From positions 52,046,751 through 52,110,750 of the forward strand of contig CM075942.1 of NCBI GenBank assembly GCA_038030265.1: DNA of 64,000 bases, written 5' to 3'. The position numbers were made by a program, and so were the translations under genes. Shown here in pieces: positions 13,786 through 24,458 of this stretch. The notes beneath the pieces were generated by a model. The model did no database searches. It was given only the letters and a program-made list of their open reading frames with translations, and was not told the origin of the DNA. Positions within the stretch are counted from its first letter, which is position 1; each line of letters begins with the position of its first letter. This stretch comes from Corythucha ciliata (taxonomy: Eukaryota > Arthropoda > Insecta > Hemiptera > Tingidae).

Positions 13786-14803
13786 CACCCGTAAGAGGCA
13801 CTTCTACCAATGCTTTTTATTGACAGATATCAACCCCCTAAACATGAAAGTGCGCATCTGCGATTTTTAATACCCGTCGAACGTGGCGTAATAATCAATC
13901 AAAATAATGACATTTACGACCAAAATCCACCCATGAGGCGCACGACTGCAACTTTGCTTAATATTTGGGGTTTTATTTCGCGAACACCGAAAAAATCGTC
14001 TGCGACCAGCAAGACGCGGCAAACATCCCTAAATAATTATGATTAAAATTATTATTTTTATGACCAAAATTATAATTAAAACCATTGATCTTTGGTTTGT
14101 TGATTTGGCTGTCTGAATATTAAGTGGAAAGTTCGTTATTTAAATTTCAACAACTACATCCGCGTAGTTTTATGACAGTATGCATTTCGGGCCCAATTCC
14201 GGTGCCCCTCATCAGCACTACGGCAAAACCGTAGTGGCGATCTTATCGCAACCTTAAAGCAATCTTATCGCCACTACGGTTTTGCCGTAGTGCTGATGAG
14301 GGGCACCGGAATTGGGCCCGAAATGCATACTGTCAAAAACTACGCGGCTGTATTTGTTCAAATTTAAATAACCAATTTTCCATATAATTAAAACATTCAC
14401 AATAGCAATCATTGAAGTACAGAATGATTGTGGGGCCAGCGAGAGTTGTGTTCTGTCCAACTGTAGAGCGAGTTATATAGTTTGGCATATCCATCCAGGA
14501 TGCAGCATGCCGTGTATCTCATGGGTGAATTTTGGTCATAAAATTAATTACTTTGATTAATTATTTCGGCATGTTCGCCGCGTCTTGCAGGTCGCAGACG
14601 ATTTTTCCTGTGTTTGTGGCTTAAAATCCCGAATTTTAAGCCAAGTTGCCAACTTGCGCCTTATGAGTGAATTTTGGACGTAAATTTAATTACTTAGATG
14701 CCATGTTCGTCGAGTTTTAAAAATCACAGACGCGTCCTTTCATGTTTATGGGGTTGATATTCGTCAATAAAAAGCATTGGTAGAAGTACCTCTCTCTAAT
14801 GGG
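13786..14803. mobile_element. ~1 kb near-palindromic fold-back element
   Basis: The left end (CACTTCTACCAATGCTTTTT near 13800) is the reverse complement of the right end near 14768-14790. Several inner segments pair in matching order: GTCTGCGACC near 13999 with GGTCGCAGAC near 14590; TTATTTAAATTTCAACAA near 14137 with its partner near 14355; and near-perfect ~80 bp arms at 14162-14241 and 14267-14345 around a ~25 base loop. Outer arms are diverged while the core is nearly identical. No transposase is encoded. Long hairpins like this fit a fold-back or MITE-type non-autonomous DNA transposon. I cannot assign a superfamily or fix the exact target-site duplication. Confidence 0.8.
14162..14345. 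repeat. Near-perfect inverted repeat core, ~80 bp arms
   Basis: The left arm runs from CGCGTAGTTTTATGACAGTA to GTAGTGGCGAT. The right arm is its reverse complement with very few differences. The ~25 base spacer carries short CTTATCG repeats. This arm identity exceeds that of the outer parts of the same element, suggesting gene conversion or a later core insertion. Confidence 0.9.
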
Positions 14804-16540
14804 TGACCGGAATTTCTCATTACTGGTTCATCCTCCTCTTTTAATGGTTTGCTTTGATTTTTTTGTATGAATGTCAGCGCATTATTCGCCAGCTTCTTAT
14901 TCATTTTTTAATTCTTTTTCTCTTTCTCTCTCTCGACTAATAAGGAGGACGTAATTTTCCCTGTAGGAAGCGCCTGGGGATTTCATTAAACTTAATTGGT
15001 GGAAAAAGAGAGAGGGAGAAAAAAGGCCTGTTACAGAAAAATCGACCCCTCCCCCCACACTGTGCCAAAGTTTTTATTCTACTTCGTAGGAGAGGGCTTA
15101 ATATGGTTAGCTCGGATAATTAAAAAGCAGAGGGGGTGTAGCTTTTTTCTTGATATTCATTAAAACCTACTCACTGTCAAAGGAAAAAGACAAGGGACTA
15201 AGAAGAGAGTTGGTATGAGTGTAGTGAAGAGGGCGAAAAAGTTGGGTGCTTGAAGAGGGGGAAAAAAATAAAAATAAAGCGGGGGAATTTCCTGAAGACT
15301 TCCAAGTAGAAATAATAGCGGAAGGAAAGTAGTTGAGTGCCCCCTCACCCGATTTTTCCTTCCCACTCCACCCACCACCACATTTGTCCCCATGAAATGG
15401 TATAAGAATGAGTTCCATGATGGTTAGGGTCCAGAGCTTTTTAAAGTGCGTTGGCGGGAATTGCTAGAGAAAAAGCTTGCGAGCCACCCCCTTCTCGCTA
15501 CCATTCTCGAGTTTTAATTTATAACGTTGCCCTATCTCCCTCACCACCCACCATTGCACAAGGTCTCTTTCTCCCTTAGGACTTTAATCCTAAAGATTAA
15601 GCCAATAACCCCACCACCCCTCTCCAAACCAATACAACCATACCGTGCTTCTCGTGTATAGGAAAACTCCCCGCAGTCGGCTCCGCGAACCCCTGTACAC
15701 CCTCTCCCCCCTTCAATTCTGGGAGAGGCCTTGGGATTTTCCCAACCACAACTATCATTTATACTTACGTAATTGCCCGGGACATTCATCCTGTTAACAT
15801 TAATTTTATATGTCCCCTCTTTTAATTAATTTATTATCCCTACCGCCCGTGGCCTCCCATTCCCATCGTTTCCGTGTTGTCTCTTCCCTTGAGTCAACCC
15901 CCTCCCTGTCTACAGTGTGAATAAATGGTGGGAGAGCTATAATATATATATTTTTTTACCCGTCTCTTTCAGCGAATCATTAGCGAAGTGGGATTACCCC
16001 TCACCACCACGCGGCCCAACAGCTGCTAACACCCTCTGTTAATTAAATTTTTATTTAATGCGGCTCCTTTTTTCCATGATTTTTCACACCTGCTGACTCC
16101 AGTGATGTCACTCATCGTGGTGCTCCCTCTCCTCGCAACTCATCAGAGAAGAATCATGGCTAATGTAATAAACTTGTTGTTTCAGGTAGGGTTGCCAACC
16201 TTTTCGAGTAAAATCAAAAGTTCTTTGCCGGAAAATTTGTTTAAAAAAAAAGAAGACAAATTGGAACAAATTTGCGAATTAACGGTCGCCGGATGGTCTT
16301 AAATCGCATCACAGGCGTCCACTTAAACCCTCCAACACTCATGACTCCATGAGCCGAGAAAGTATCCGCAGAAAATGGCTGTTATTATCTTCAAAACGAT
16401 AATTCAGCCTCAGAAATGTGTAAATAACCCTATACCTCCCCTCGTTCTCACTATAAGCGAAATCCCCCCCTCTCCCATTCAAACCAAGCCATAGAAAAAC
16501 CCAAGATGGTCACCCCAAAATGTTTCCTGGATCCGCACCT
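14804..16540. other. Non-coding sequence, no gene recognised
   Basis: The open frame at 15541-15789 (-) and the overlapping pair at 15160-15418 (-) show no family features and lie in pyrimidine/purine-biased DNA. Nothing else stands out. Confidence 0.6.
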
Positions 16541-16549
16541 GAAAGAACT

Positions 16550-16760
16550 GCATAAAAGGCTGAGCAACTTAGTGGATTTGGCTCTTTATATGTATATCAC
16601 GAAATTTCTCGCGTTTGGTCACTTTTGAAAATTGTAACGCCACTCTCGCGATGTTGGCTTCCCGAAAAAGACAATTTCAGAGGTGACGCTTTCTTATAAA
16701 CCGATTTTGCGAGATTTGACGATTCAAAAACCAAATTTCAAGGCTCCTAACCTCTTTAAA
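16550..16760 (+). repeat. Short family 2 array, forward orientation
   Basis: GTGGATTTGGCTCTTTATA near 16571 and similar TTTGNCNATTCAAAAACCAAATTTC blocks near 16716-16740 match the ~30 bp family 2 unit. The array is short and decayed. Confidence 0.6.
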
Positions 16761-16763
16761 TCC

Positions 16764-16852
16764 CGATTCTTATACTAATTATCGACCAATTAGGGCTATT
16801 AGGTGATAAAAGTATCGCTATTAGGTAGGGCTATTAGGTAGTATAAGAATCG
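16764..16852. repeat. Small inverted repeat with internal direct repeats
   Basis: CGATTCTTATACTA at 16764-16777 is the exact reverse complement of 16839-16852. Inside, GGGCTATTAGGT occurs twice and a CGCTATTAGGT variant lies between. It may be a small insertion or a slippage product. Confidence 0.75.
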
Positions 16853-16859
16853 AAGTTAT

Positions 16860-17214
16860 TGGAATGGGCGATAGTTTTTGTTTCACAATGATCTTTAAAT
16901 CCCTTTTCCCCGTTCATTGAGGTATCAATGAATTTTGGTTGAAAATCAATAATTTGAGGCTAAACTGACCGTTTTCTTCATGTTAGCAGTTCCTGTGAGT
17001 CGTTGGTAGACCAATAAAAGTGGCAGTTTCCTTGATCGTTCGTCTTTTTTGAGGATATCAGGCACTAGATTTGCAGCGTCGCCAATTTCTGACGACGGAT
17101 TTTTGCTGAAAAGATTCTTCTAATCGCTCCCCTTTTTAGGGGCTTTTGCCCAACTCGACAATGTTCATAATCTGCCTTTTTGACCATCACGCAACTGGCC
17201 AACGTACCATACTC
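16860..17214. other. Unassigned AT-rich sequence between arrays
   Basis: I see no gene. Some phrases (for example TGAGGCTAAACTGACCGTTTTC) resemble diverged array units, but the period is not clear. Confidence 0.5.
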
Positions 17215-17488
17215 CACTTTTTGACCGTGATTTGGCGCTTTTTCCTTATTTTAGCCGCGAAATTATAGATTTTCTTCAATTTCGGCCATGGAATTTAATC
17301 AAGAAATCACGAATTAGCGCACTTGTCCAATATTAGCTGCGTTTAGTTTCTAATTTAAGCTGCAAATGAACGCCTTTTTTAAAATTTAACCTAGGGCATT
17401 TTTTTTCTTCTGAATTAGCCGCAAATCAACGCAATTTTTCACTGATTGCCATGAATTGACGCTTTTTCTCACTTCTAGCTATAAAATT
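17215..17488 (-). repeat. Family 1 array, reverse orientation
   Basis: On the plus strand it reads as TTTTAGCCGCGAA / TTAGCGCTTTTT-like blocks, the reverse complement of the forward family 1 unit. It lies directly upstream of the GTCAG/CTGAC array. Confidence 0.7.
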
Positions 17489-17760
17489 GGCACTTTTTCT
17501 CGGTTTTAGAAGGTTTCTTTATGTTCTGTCCGTTTCCCGTCTTTTTCGTCAGTTTCCTGACTTTTCCGTCTGTTTGTGTTTTTTGACGTTTTTGTCAGTT
17601 TCCGGACTTTTTGGTCCATTTTTTGTCTGTTTTTGTCCGCTTCCTGATCTTTTTGTCAGTTTCCTAACTTCTTGTCAATTTTCTTGACTTTTTCCTCTCG
17701 TTCCAGACCTTTTCTTTCGGCTTCCTTACTTTTTTTCAGTTTCCTGACTTCGGCGATAGT
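17489..17760. repeat. Tandem array of GTCAGTTTCCTGACTTTTT units
   Basis: The motif CGTCAGTTTCCTGACTTTT and close variants recur about every 25-30 bases. Each full unit contains the small palindrome GTCAG-TTTC-CTGAC. The open frame at 17487-17687 is this array translated (Phe/Leu/Val/Ser-rich), not a membrane protein. Confidence 0.8.
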
Positions 17761-20236
17761 TTTCGAGAGGTTTTCTCAATAACTAACTAGCGAAAAATAT
17801 GTTTGATGGGACGAAACAACCCGTTTCATACTCTGGGAGAGCGTAAGTGACGACTATTCCCTAGTGCAGCCAGTTTTGAGGCGAGGACGATCCCCGCTGA
17901 ACCGTCTACTATCGTGTGCAGTTAGCCGAAGTTGCTGTTTTTAATTGAAAAGCGCGCGGTACTCATATAAACCATATCGGCTTCAATCGGTCTACCTGAT
18001 TTCGACTCAAATAATGACATATTTTGAGGCTGGATTTACCGTTTCCTCGGCAAATCGTTGTCTTTGGGGGGCTGACAATCGTCATTCATAGACCCAAATT
18101 TGCTTCTTGAGGGCTAAAATACGCATACCTGCTTCAGGGTGGTTGTGAATTCATGTTTCTCATCCATGCACGTCCCTTTATCAGTTTCTAGGATAAAATT
18201 GACTCTATTAGTGTTTTGAGGTTTTACAAGAACAATTGTCTGTTCCTTGTCCGAAATGGTCATAATTCATGGCCAAGTATATTTTTCAATCACGACTAAG
18301 TTTAGGAAGCAGCACTTTTGAGTAGCATCCCAAAATTATCGAACAAACCTGAGAGTTTTTCAAGTGTCTCTCCCCCCTCTCGCCATCAACCATTCACTAC
18401 TTTCAATAAAACAAACGAAATTCACATTTCTGTATTTGGCACTCCATCCCCTTTCCCCTCGCTCATCACTATCAATCTAGAGAGGAGAGAGAAATATAAA
18501 GGGTGCGCCGGGTAGTGCGAAAATGAAATAGACATCTCATCAGAGGGTATATTCAACTTGGAAAGGCTCCCTGACTTGAGTTAAAGGGGAGATGGACTAC
18601 ATTGGTGGAAGTGTGAGGTGAAGGGGGGGTTGGTTGGAAAAGGCAAAGTAATGGAGTTAGGGCCAACTTAACTGAAGGAGCAAAGGGTAGCGAACACGCG
18701 GGAATGAGTAAAGGGGTTTTGATGTTGATGAGAGGTGGTGGCGGTGTAAGTTAAACGGATGGGCTGGGGTTGGGAGGGGGTGAAGAGAGAGAGTTTGAAC
18801 CTAATTCTAAAAGGAGACAGCGGTAAAATGTGTTGGAAGGAAAAGCGTTGGGTGTCAGACGATGCTGAGTGTAAGGGTTTGGTTGGTGTATGGGAGGAGG
18901 GTGAAAGGAGAGCGTCTCCGTGAATCAGTGCCGCGGAAACTGTTTATTCAATGTTTTCCCCCAATTGAGTCGGACTTAGGAGGTTAACAAATCAAATTTT
19001 ACGAGTTAAATAGTATGGAAACTAGGGCGCTTCCCTCCATCCTTTTTGAAACCACTCCCACCCTACTAAGAAAGTTGAAACTCGATGGAGTTTGCTCCAT
19101 GTACTGAATTCAATAGAACCCTCCCGGGTAACACACTTCCAACTTGCCTGAACAGGAAACACTGGAGTTGTTGGTGGTGTGCTGGTGTCGAGGAGGGGTT
19201 CTAAATAGACACATTCTAGTTTGACGAAGGGAAATAAGAGTCGAAAAAAAAGGAAGCACCCCTACCCCCTTCACCCCCTTCACCGGGGTTACTATCAACT
19301 GACGGAGGTTGACAATACCGAATAAACAAGCTTTTGCTTCTTGATCTCTTTCTGGAAATCTCAAGGAAAACACGGGTAGTACTGTGGGGACTTCTGAAAA
19401 TCCCGTTTCACGTATGTCCTACGACCCTTTCCCACCTGAAATACGCCGAGCCCTTCTTAAGCTTCTCCCTCCCCCCGCATCTGACCCTATCAAAGCGGAC
19501 CTGTGGGTATCTTAGGAAAACCATGCCTCTGGACAAATCCATTGGGTTTGATACTGGAGGGAGAGGCTTTGTTCTCCCTTTCAAAAACCATCGCACGCCC
19601 TTCGGCCCAAAATGGAGTTGTGATGGGCGGGGGATTGCTTTTTAGAATATAGAAAGGAACTTACCCCCTTCTCCATCCATGAAAGGCCATCGGGGAGGTA
19701 GTGTGTGACGTTGGGATCTGTCCCGGATTAGAAACGTCTCACGTTGGGATTTTTATTTCTTTCTTTTTTCCAAAAAGCACATTATCTTTGACTTTTTCCC
19801 TTTCTTGTTCTTTCAGGCGGGATTTTTGCCTTTTCTATTTTTGTACACTTCGCTCCCTCACCCTATACCTACTAAGAAGAATAAATCTTCGAGTGAAAAT
19901 TCCTCCGTCGAGGTTACTAAAACCAACCCTAAAAAGGATCATTTATAGGTTCAACACCTGTCAGATCTCGAAAATTCAAAATTGGATAACGCCCCGGGTA
20001 GAAGGGCACATACACAATTTTTTTCCTCTCTCTCGCCTTCCATTTTACACGAGTTTCATCTCGTAATGTTTTGAGACGGGAGGAACACGTGAATTTCAAG
20101 TTTTCAACGCTCCGTCACGTTGAAAAAATACATAAAAAATCGGTATCTGCGAGTGAAGGAGATGGTTAAAGTTTTGCCTCATAGCCGTGCCCTTAACCTC
20201 TCGTAGACTTCACTTCCTTTATACCCATTGAGAATA

Positions 20237-20237
<1 letters not shown>
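17761..20237. other. Non-coding sequence, no gene recognised
   Basis: The part before about 18300 contains scattered diverged array-like phrases. About 18560-18910 is strongly purine-rich on the plus strand. Open frames near 19334-19645 and 19701-20066 lack any recognised domain. Confidence 0.55.

Positions 20238-20277
<40 letters not shown>
20238..20277. repeat. Poly-A tract, 40 bases
   Basis: This is an uninterrupted run of 40 A. It could be the tail of a retroposed sequence on the plus strand, but I see no flanking duplication or recognisable body upstream. Confidence 0.95.
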
Positions 20278-20279
<2 letters not shown>

Positions 20280-21529
20280 GGAAAGTGTTGCTTCAGGGCT
20301 TTCTGATTTTCTCCTTTTTTTATTATTATTCGGTAGTAGCTCCCTTGAAAAATATAACATTTTTTCGATAAATCAGGGTGGATTCTTTTTATACAGTGGG
20401 TTCGTGGTTACGCCCTTCGAAAAATGGTGTTTCACGTTGCAGGGTCGGAGGGTACAGCTGAGCGGGGACGCTTTAGACCTTTCCATTTTTGCTAGACCAG
20501 CTAGGAGGCCGATACCAATTTTTTGATGGCTGTCAGACACAATAAAGCTCAAAACTTAAACGTCTCTCGCGTGTGGTATGTAGCTAGCGTACGTGATAAC
20601 GATAAATTTTCAAAGGCGTAAAGTCAAAAGAAGATGTAGATGTGGTTGAGGAAGAAGGGGGTTAAGGGCGTCATTTAAGACTCGCTTCTGGAGGTCGAAA
20701 AAAGCTTCCTTTTAACCTTTCCCCCTTTTCTTTTCTTTTTTTCCCCCTTTTTTTTAAATGCTCGACTTACACAAAAGCTTCATCGCTCGCACACAAGGTA
20801 ACCTTCTCACGCTCATACATATTCCGCGGTGTTTCTCGGGTTCTTGAGGAATTGACATGATGAGTGGATGTGTGTGGGGGGGGGGGTTGAGTGATGGCGT
20901 AACAACGTTATTTTTTGAGTCTTTATTCATCTCGCTTCCATAAATGGGGGGTGGGTGGGGGTCGGAAAGTATTGCCTTACTTGTATTCGCTTACTTCGCC
21001 CTCTTTTTCTTTCAGAGTGCGGGAATAATAATTCTTCGAGGGAACAGTTGGCACTTGGCAGCGTATTTACTCAGCACCAATATTTCAAAAAAAAGCGTGT
21101 GCGATTAGCATTCAGAGTTTCAATAATGCGCCGATGGGGTGGATAATGTTGACAAATTAACGAAAGGCATGAGAGCAGTAAGCACTGAACGTAGTTAGGG
21201 GTGTGGGGGGGGGGCTTAGCAGTTTTTGTGGGTGAATATTCGATTCCGGATAATACTTGGAGTGTGGTTAGCCCTCGTGGATCCCAATCAGGTGACAGTT
21301 GGATCAATATCAATGTGCCGTACTACTTTTGAGTGTGCTCAGAGCTTCAATGGATGATTTACAGGGATATTTTCCCGGTCCCGGCCTCTATAAAGAGTAG
21401 TCAGAGCCAAAAACGGAGCGTTTTCCCTTGTCATTGATTTCGGGCGATTACACGTCCACATTTGTCATTGAGAAAAGATGCTTATGTCGAACTTCAGTTG
21501 GTCCTTATACGCAGAAAAATTTGAGATGA
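20278..21529. other. Non-coding sequence, no gene recognised
   Basis: Nothing gene-like is visible. There are G runs near 20876-20887 and 21207-21214 and pyrimidine-rich sequence at 20710-20760. Confidence 0.6.
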
Positions 21530-23970
21530 TATCGAGGTAAAAACCCGTTAATATTGAGACAAGCCCCCCAATTCGTGGTATACCTAAGCATCTAAGCGAC
21601 TAAAATAGGATAAATACGCTAATCCCCGATAATTCTGTTCGTACTTTGGTGGCTAAAAATTGAGAATACATAAGCGCTAATTCATAGATGAATATGATAA
21701 AAGTGCTAATTCACGATTAAAATTTTAAAAGTGTTAAATACTGAAGCTAACAATAAGATTTTTAAAAAACCACTAATTTATTGCAAAATGTGAAAATCTA
21801 TAATCCGCGGTTAAAATTAAGAAAAGAGAGCTGATTCGTATGGCTAAGGTTATAAAAAGCGCTTTAAAAGTCGTGTCTAAATGTGTAAAAATCCATTTTA
21901 TGGCGTAGATATTGTGGGATTTTTCGTAGATATATAATCACGAAGAGATATTGTCTTGCCACACGTCTTTTTTTATTATTCCTAACCGGTTTTCGGTCTA
22001 CAAGGAAACCATCTTCGGGGAAAAAATAATTCTGCAAATTCTTGCAAGATTATGACCAGATTAAGAGTTGAAGGGGGGGGGGGTCCCGAAGATGGTTTCC
22101 TTGTAGACCGAAAACCGGTTAGGAATAATAAAAAAAGACGTGTGGGAAGACAATATCTCTTCGTGATTATTATGTGTAAAAATCGTTCATTCGCGCTTGT
22201 AATTGAACCTTAGTGCTATAGTCGCGCTATAGCATGGTTATAAAATTGAATAAAACCGCTCATTCCTAGGGAAATTGAGTAAAAGTTCAATTCGCAGTTT
22301 CTGTAAGGCACTTCGTAGTTGAAAATGAAAGAAAGTGGTAATTCACAGCTAAAATGAAAAAAACTCTAATTAGCGGCTGAAATAGGGAACAATCGCTACT
22401 TTGCCGCTAAAAAAAAAAAAACTGAGAAAATACCCGAATTTATAGCTATGTAACACAATCGATATTTTACTGCTGAAAATCGAAAGAGAAAATGCTGTAA
22501 ATCGCAGTTAAACTCCAGCAAAATTGTTAATTGGCGGAATGTAGAAAAAGTGGCAATTCGCGGCTGAATTGAGTAAAACGCTATAATTAGCGGCTAAAAT
22601 GGAGAGAAAGCGATTAGCATGGCTTTATAGAAGAATCGCAGATCCTAATTCGCGGTCTGAATTGGAAAAAGTCATGTACGCCTTCAAAACCGAGGTAATA
22701 TTAGAATAATAATTTGTGACTAAATTGAGAAAATGCATTATTTCGTAGCTAAATGTGCCAAAATCGCTATTTCATTGCTGAAATTTTCAAAATGATGTAA
22801 ATCGTATCTTTGAAATTTAAAAAATTGCTAATATTCAGTTAAAATTGAGAAAAAGTTATAAATCGCCGCTGTAATTAAGAACAATGCTAATTAGTAGCTG
22901 TGTTTGAGAAATAAGCGCTATTTCGCGACAAAGATAATAAAAAGCAGTGTTCATGGCTAAAATAATGTGAAAAACTGCTTACTCGCGGTCAGCGTTGCGG
23001 AATAGCTTCGATTCGCGACTGTAACTGAGAAACACGCTAATTTACGGATAAATTGGGAAAAACGCCAATCAGCGGCTGAGATTGAGAAAACAGCCCTATT
23101 TCGCGGCTACAATTGTTGATATTATGATCTCCACTATTTATTTTTTTGGTTGAGATCATACGATCATTGGTTTTTTTTTTTTAATTTCGTTGGCAAACAA
23201 AAATCTTTAAATAAAGATAGTTACAATAGGTTATGGGCCCAGCACGCTTCCACTGCGCCCAAATCACTATTCATGGCTAAATGTGAACAAACTAACTACT
23301 CGTGGTCAATGTTGAGATATGGCTCTGATTCGTGTCTGTAACAGATAAAAACACTAATTTGTGGCTACTACGCTAATTTGCGGTCAAAATTGATAGACGT
23401 TATAGTTCGCGTTCAACATTTATAGAAAAGCGATAATTTGCGGCTAAATTGTGAGAATGCACAATCCACGTGACAAAATCGCTATTTCATGGCTGAAATT
23501 GGAAATATGCTGTTCGCCGCGCTGTTAAAATATGAACAATGTGCTAATTCGCTGCTAAAATTTATAAGAACGATAATAAGCGGCTAAGATGAGAAAACTC
23601 GCCATTCATGGCTAAATTTGAAAAAAAAAAAACAAAAAAAAAAAAAAAAACTGTTTACCGGCGTTCAACATTGAGAATATGCTCTTATTTGTGGCTGAAA
23701 CTGAAAAAAACGCTAATTCGCATAAAAATTGGAGAAAACGCTAATCCGCAGTCGACATTGAGAACACAAAGTTGAAGTTCAAATTCGCATCAAAAATTGC
23801 TAATATGCTGCTGAAAGGGAGAAAAACTCTAATTCACGTCCAAAACTGGGGAAAACGCCAAGTTTGCGGTCAAAATCGAGAAAATGCGTAATGCACTGCT
23901 GTCGTTTATAAGAAGGTCAAATTCACGGCCAAACTTGAGAAAAACTGCCTTCACAGCTATAATGAGGAAG
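21530..23970 (+). repeat. Longest family 1 tandem array, forward orientation
   Basis: About 2.4 kb of diverged CGCTAATTCGCGG / CTAAAATTGAGAAAA units, clear near 22540-22620, 23030-23110 and 23700-23760. It is interrupted by an inverted-repeat element at 21934-22170 and by A-rich runs (23619-23650). Units differ widely from one another, so the array is old or poorly homogenised. Confidence 0.85.
21934..22170. mobile_element. 237 bp inverted-repeat (MITE-like) element inside the family 1 array
   Basis: Arms at 21934-22019 and 22085-22170 are about 86 bases each and nearly perfect reverse complements, beginning ATAATCACGAAGAGATATTG. The 65 base centre ends in an 11-G run. It encodes nothing. 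TAT lies on both sides and may be a short target duplication. Near-identical arms in a diverged array indicate recent insertion. Confidence 0.85.
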
Positions 23971-24220
23971 GTGCACGTATAAGAAATTTTGGTCTCTGGC
24001 GCTTTTATATTGTGAAATTCGGTTAAATAACCCGATTGGCATCCCTTTTCACCATAAAAATGAATACAATATATTTAAAGTATTGAATTTTGATGTATGG
24101 ACAGGGTTCGAGGGGGTAACTACCTACCTCAGCCCCATGTGTGACGTACCAGAGCTTACACGAGACTACTACATACACTTCTGAAGCATTGGGGCGGTAT
24201 ATTTTCTCACTCATCCAAGG
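23971..24220. other. Unassigned sequence before the 24.2 kb inverted repeat
   Basis: I see no gene. About 24200-24220 resembles sequence just upstream of the matching copy at 49.6 kb, so the repeat unit may extend leftward. Confidence 0.5.
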
Positions 24221-24458
24221 CACTATAAAACACGATTACTGCAACACGGAAATCGGCGCCATGCTTGGTCCCTCACATGATTATAATTATCACATGATCT
24301 CATTGACAAGTAATATTTTTTGATTTATTTCGATCGCGTTCCGCGTTTGTTTGCTGTTACGATGACAATTTTTTCATTCATGATATTTTGTTTACCCTAA
24401 CAACTGAGGGACCAAATATGGCGCTGAAATCCGTGTTGCAGTACCTGTGTTTTAAAGG
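24221..24458. mobile_element. Inverted-repeat element with ~54 bp arms
   Basis: The left arm (24221-24274; ACTGCAACACGG, CGGCGCCATG, GGTCCCTC) is the diverged reverse complement of the right arm (24406-24458; GAGGGACC, GGCGCTGAAATCCGTGTTGC). A third copy of the ACTGCAACACG...ATCGGCGCCATG block lies at 49604-49645. Open frames here are translations of the repeat. Confidence 0.75.

Noticed and set aside
14254..14460. Small ORF within the ~1 kb palindrome
   Set aside because: It overlaps one arm of the inverted repeat and has no coding signature.
17487..17687. Small hydrophobic membrane protein
   Set aside because: The Phe/Leu/Val/Ser string is the GTCAGTTTCCTGAC tandem array translated.
21530..23970. 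CRISPR array
   Set aside because: Units are contiguous and degenerate with no constant repeat and unique spacers, no cas genes are present, and the window is eukaryotic.
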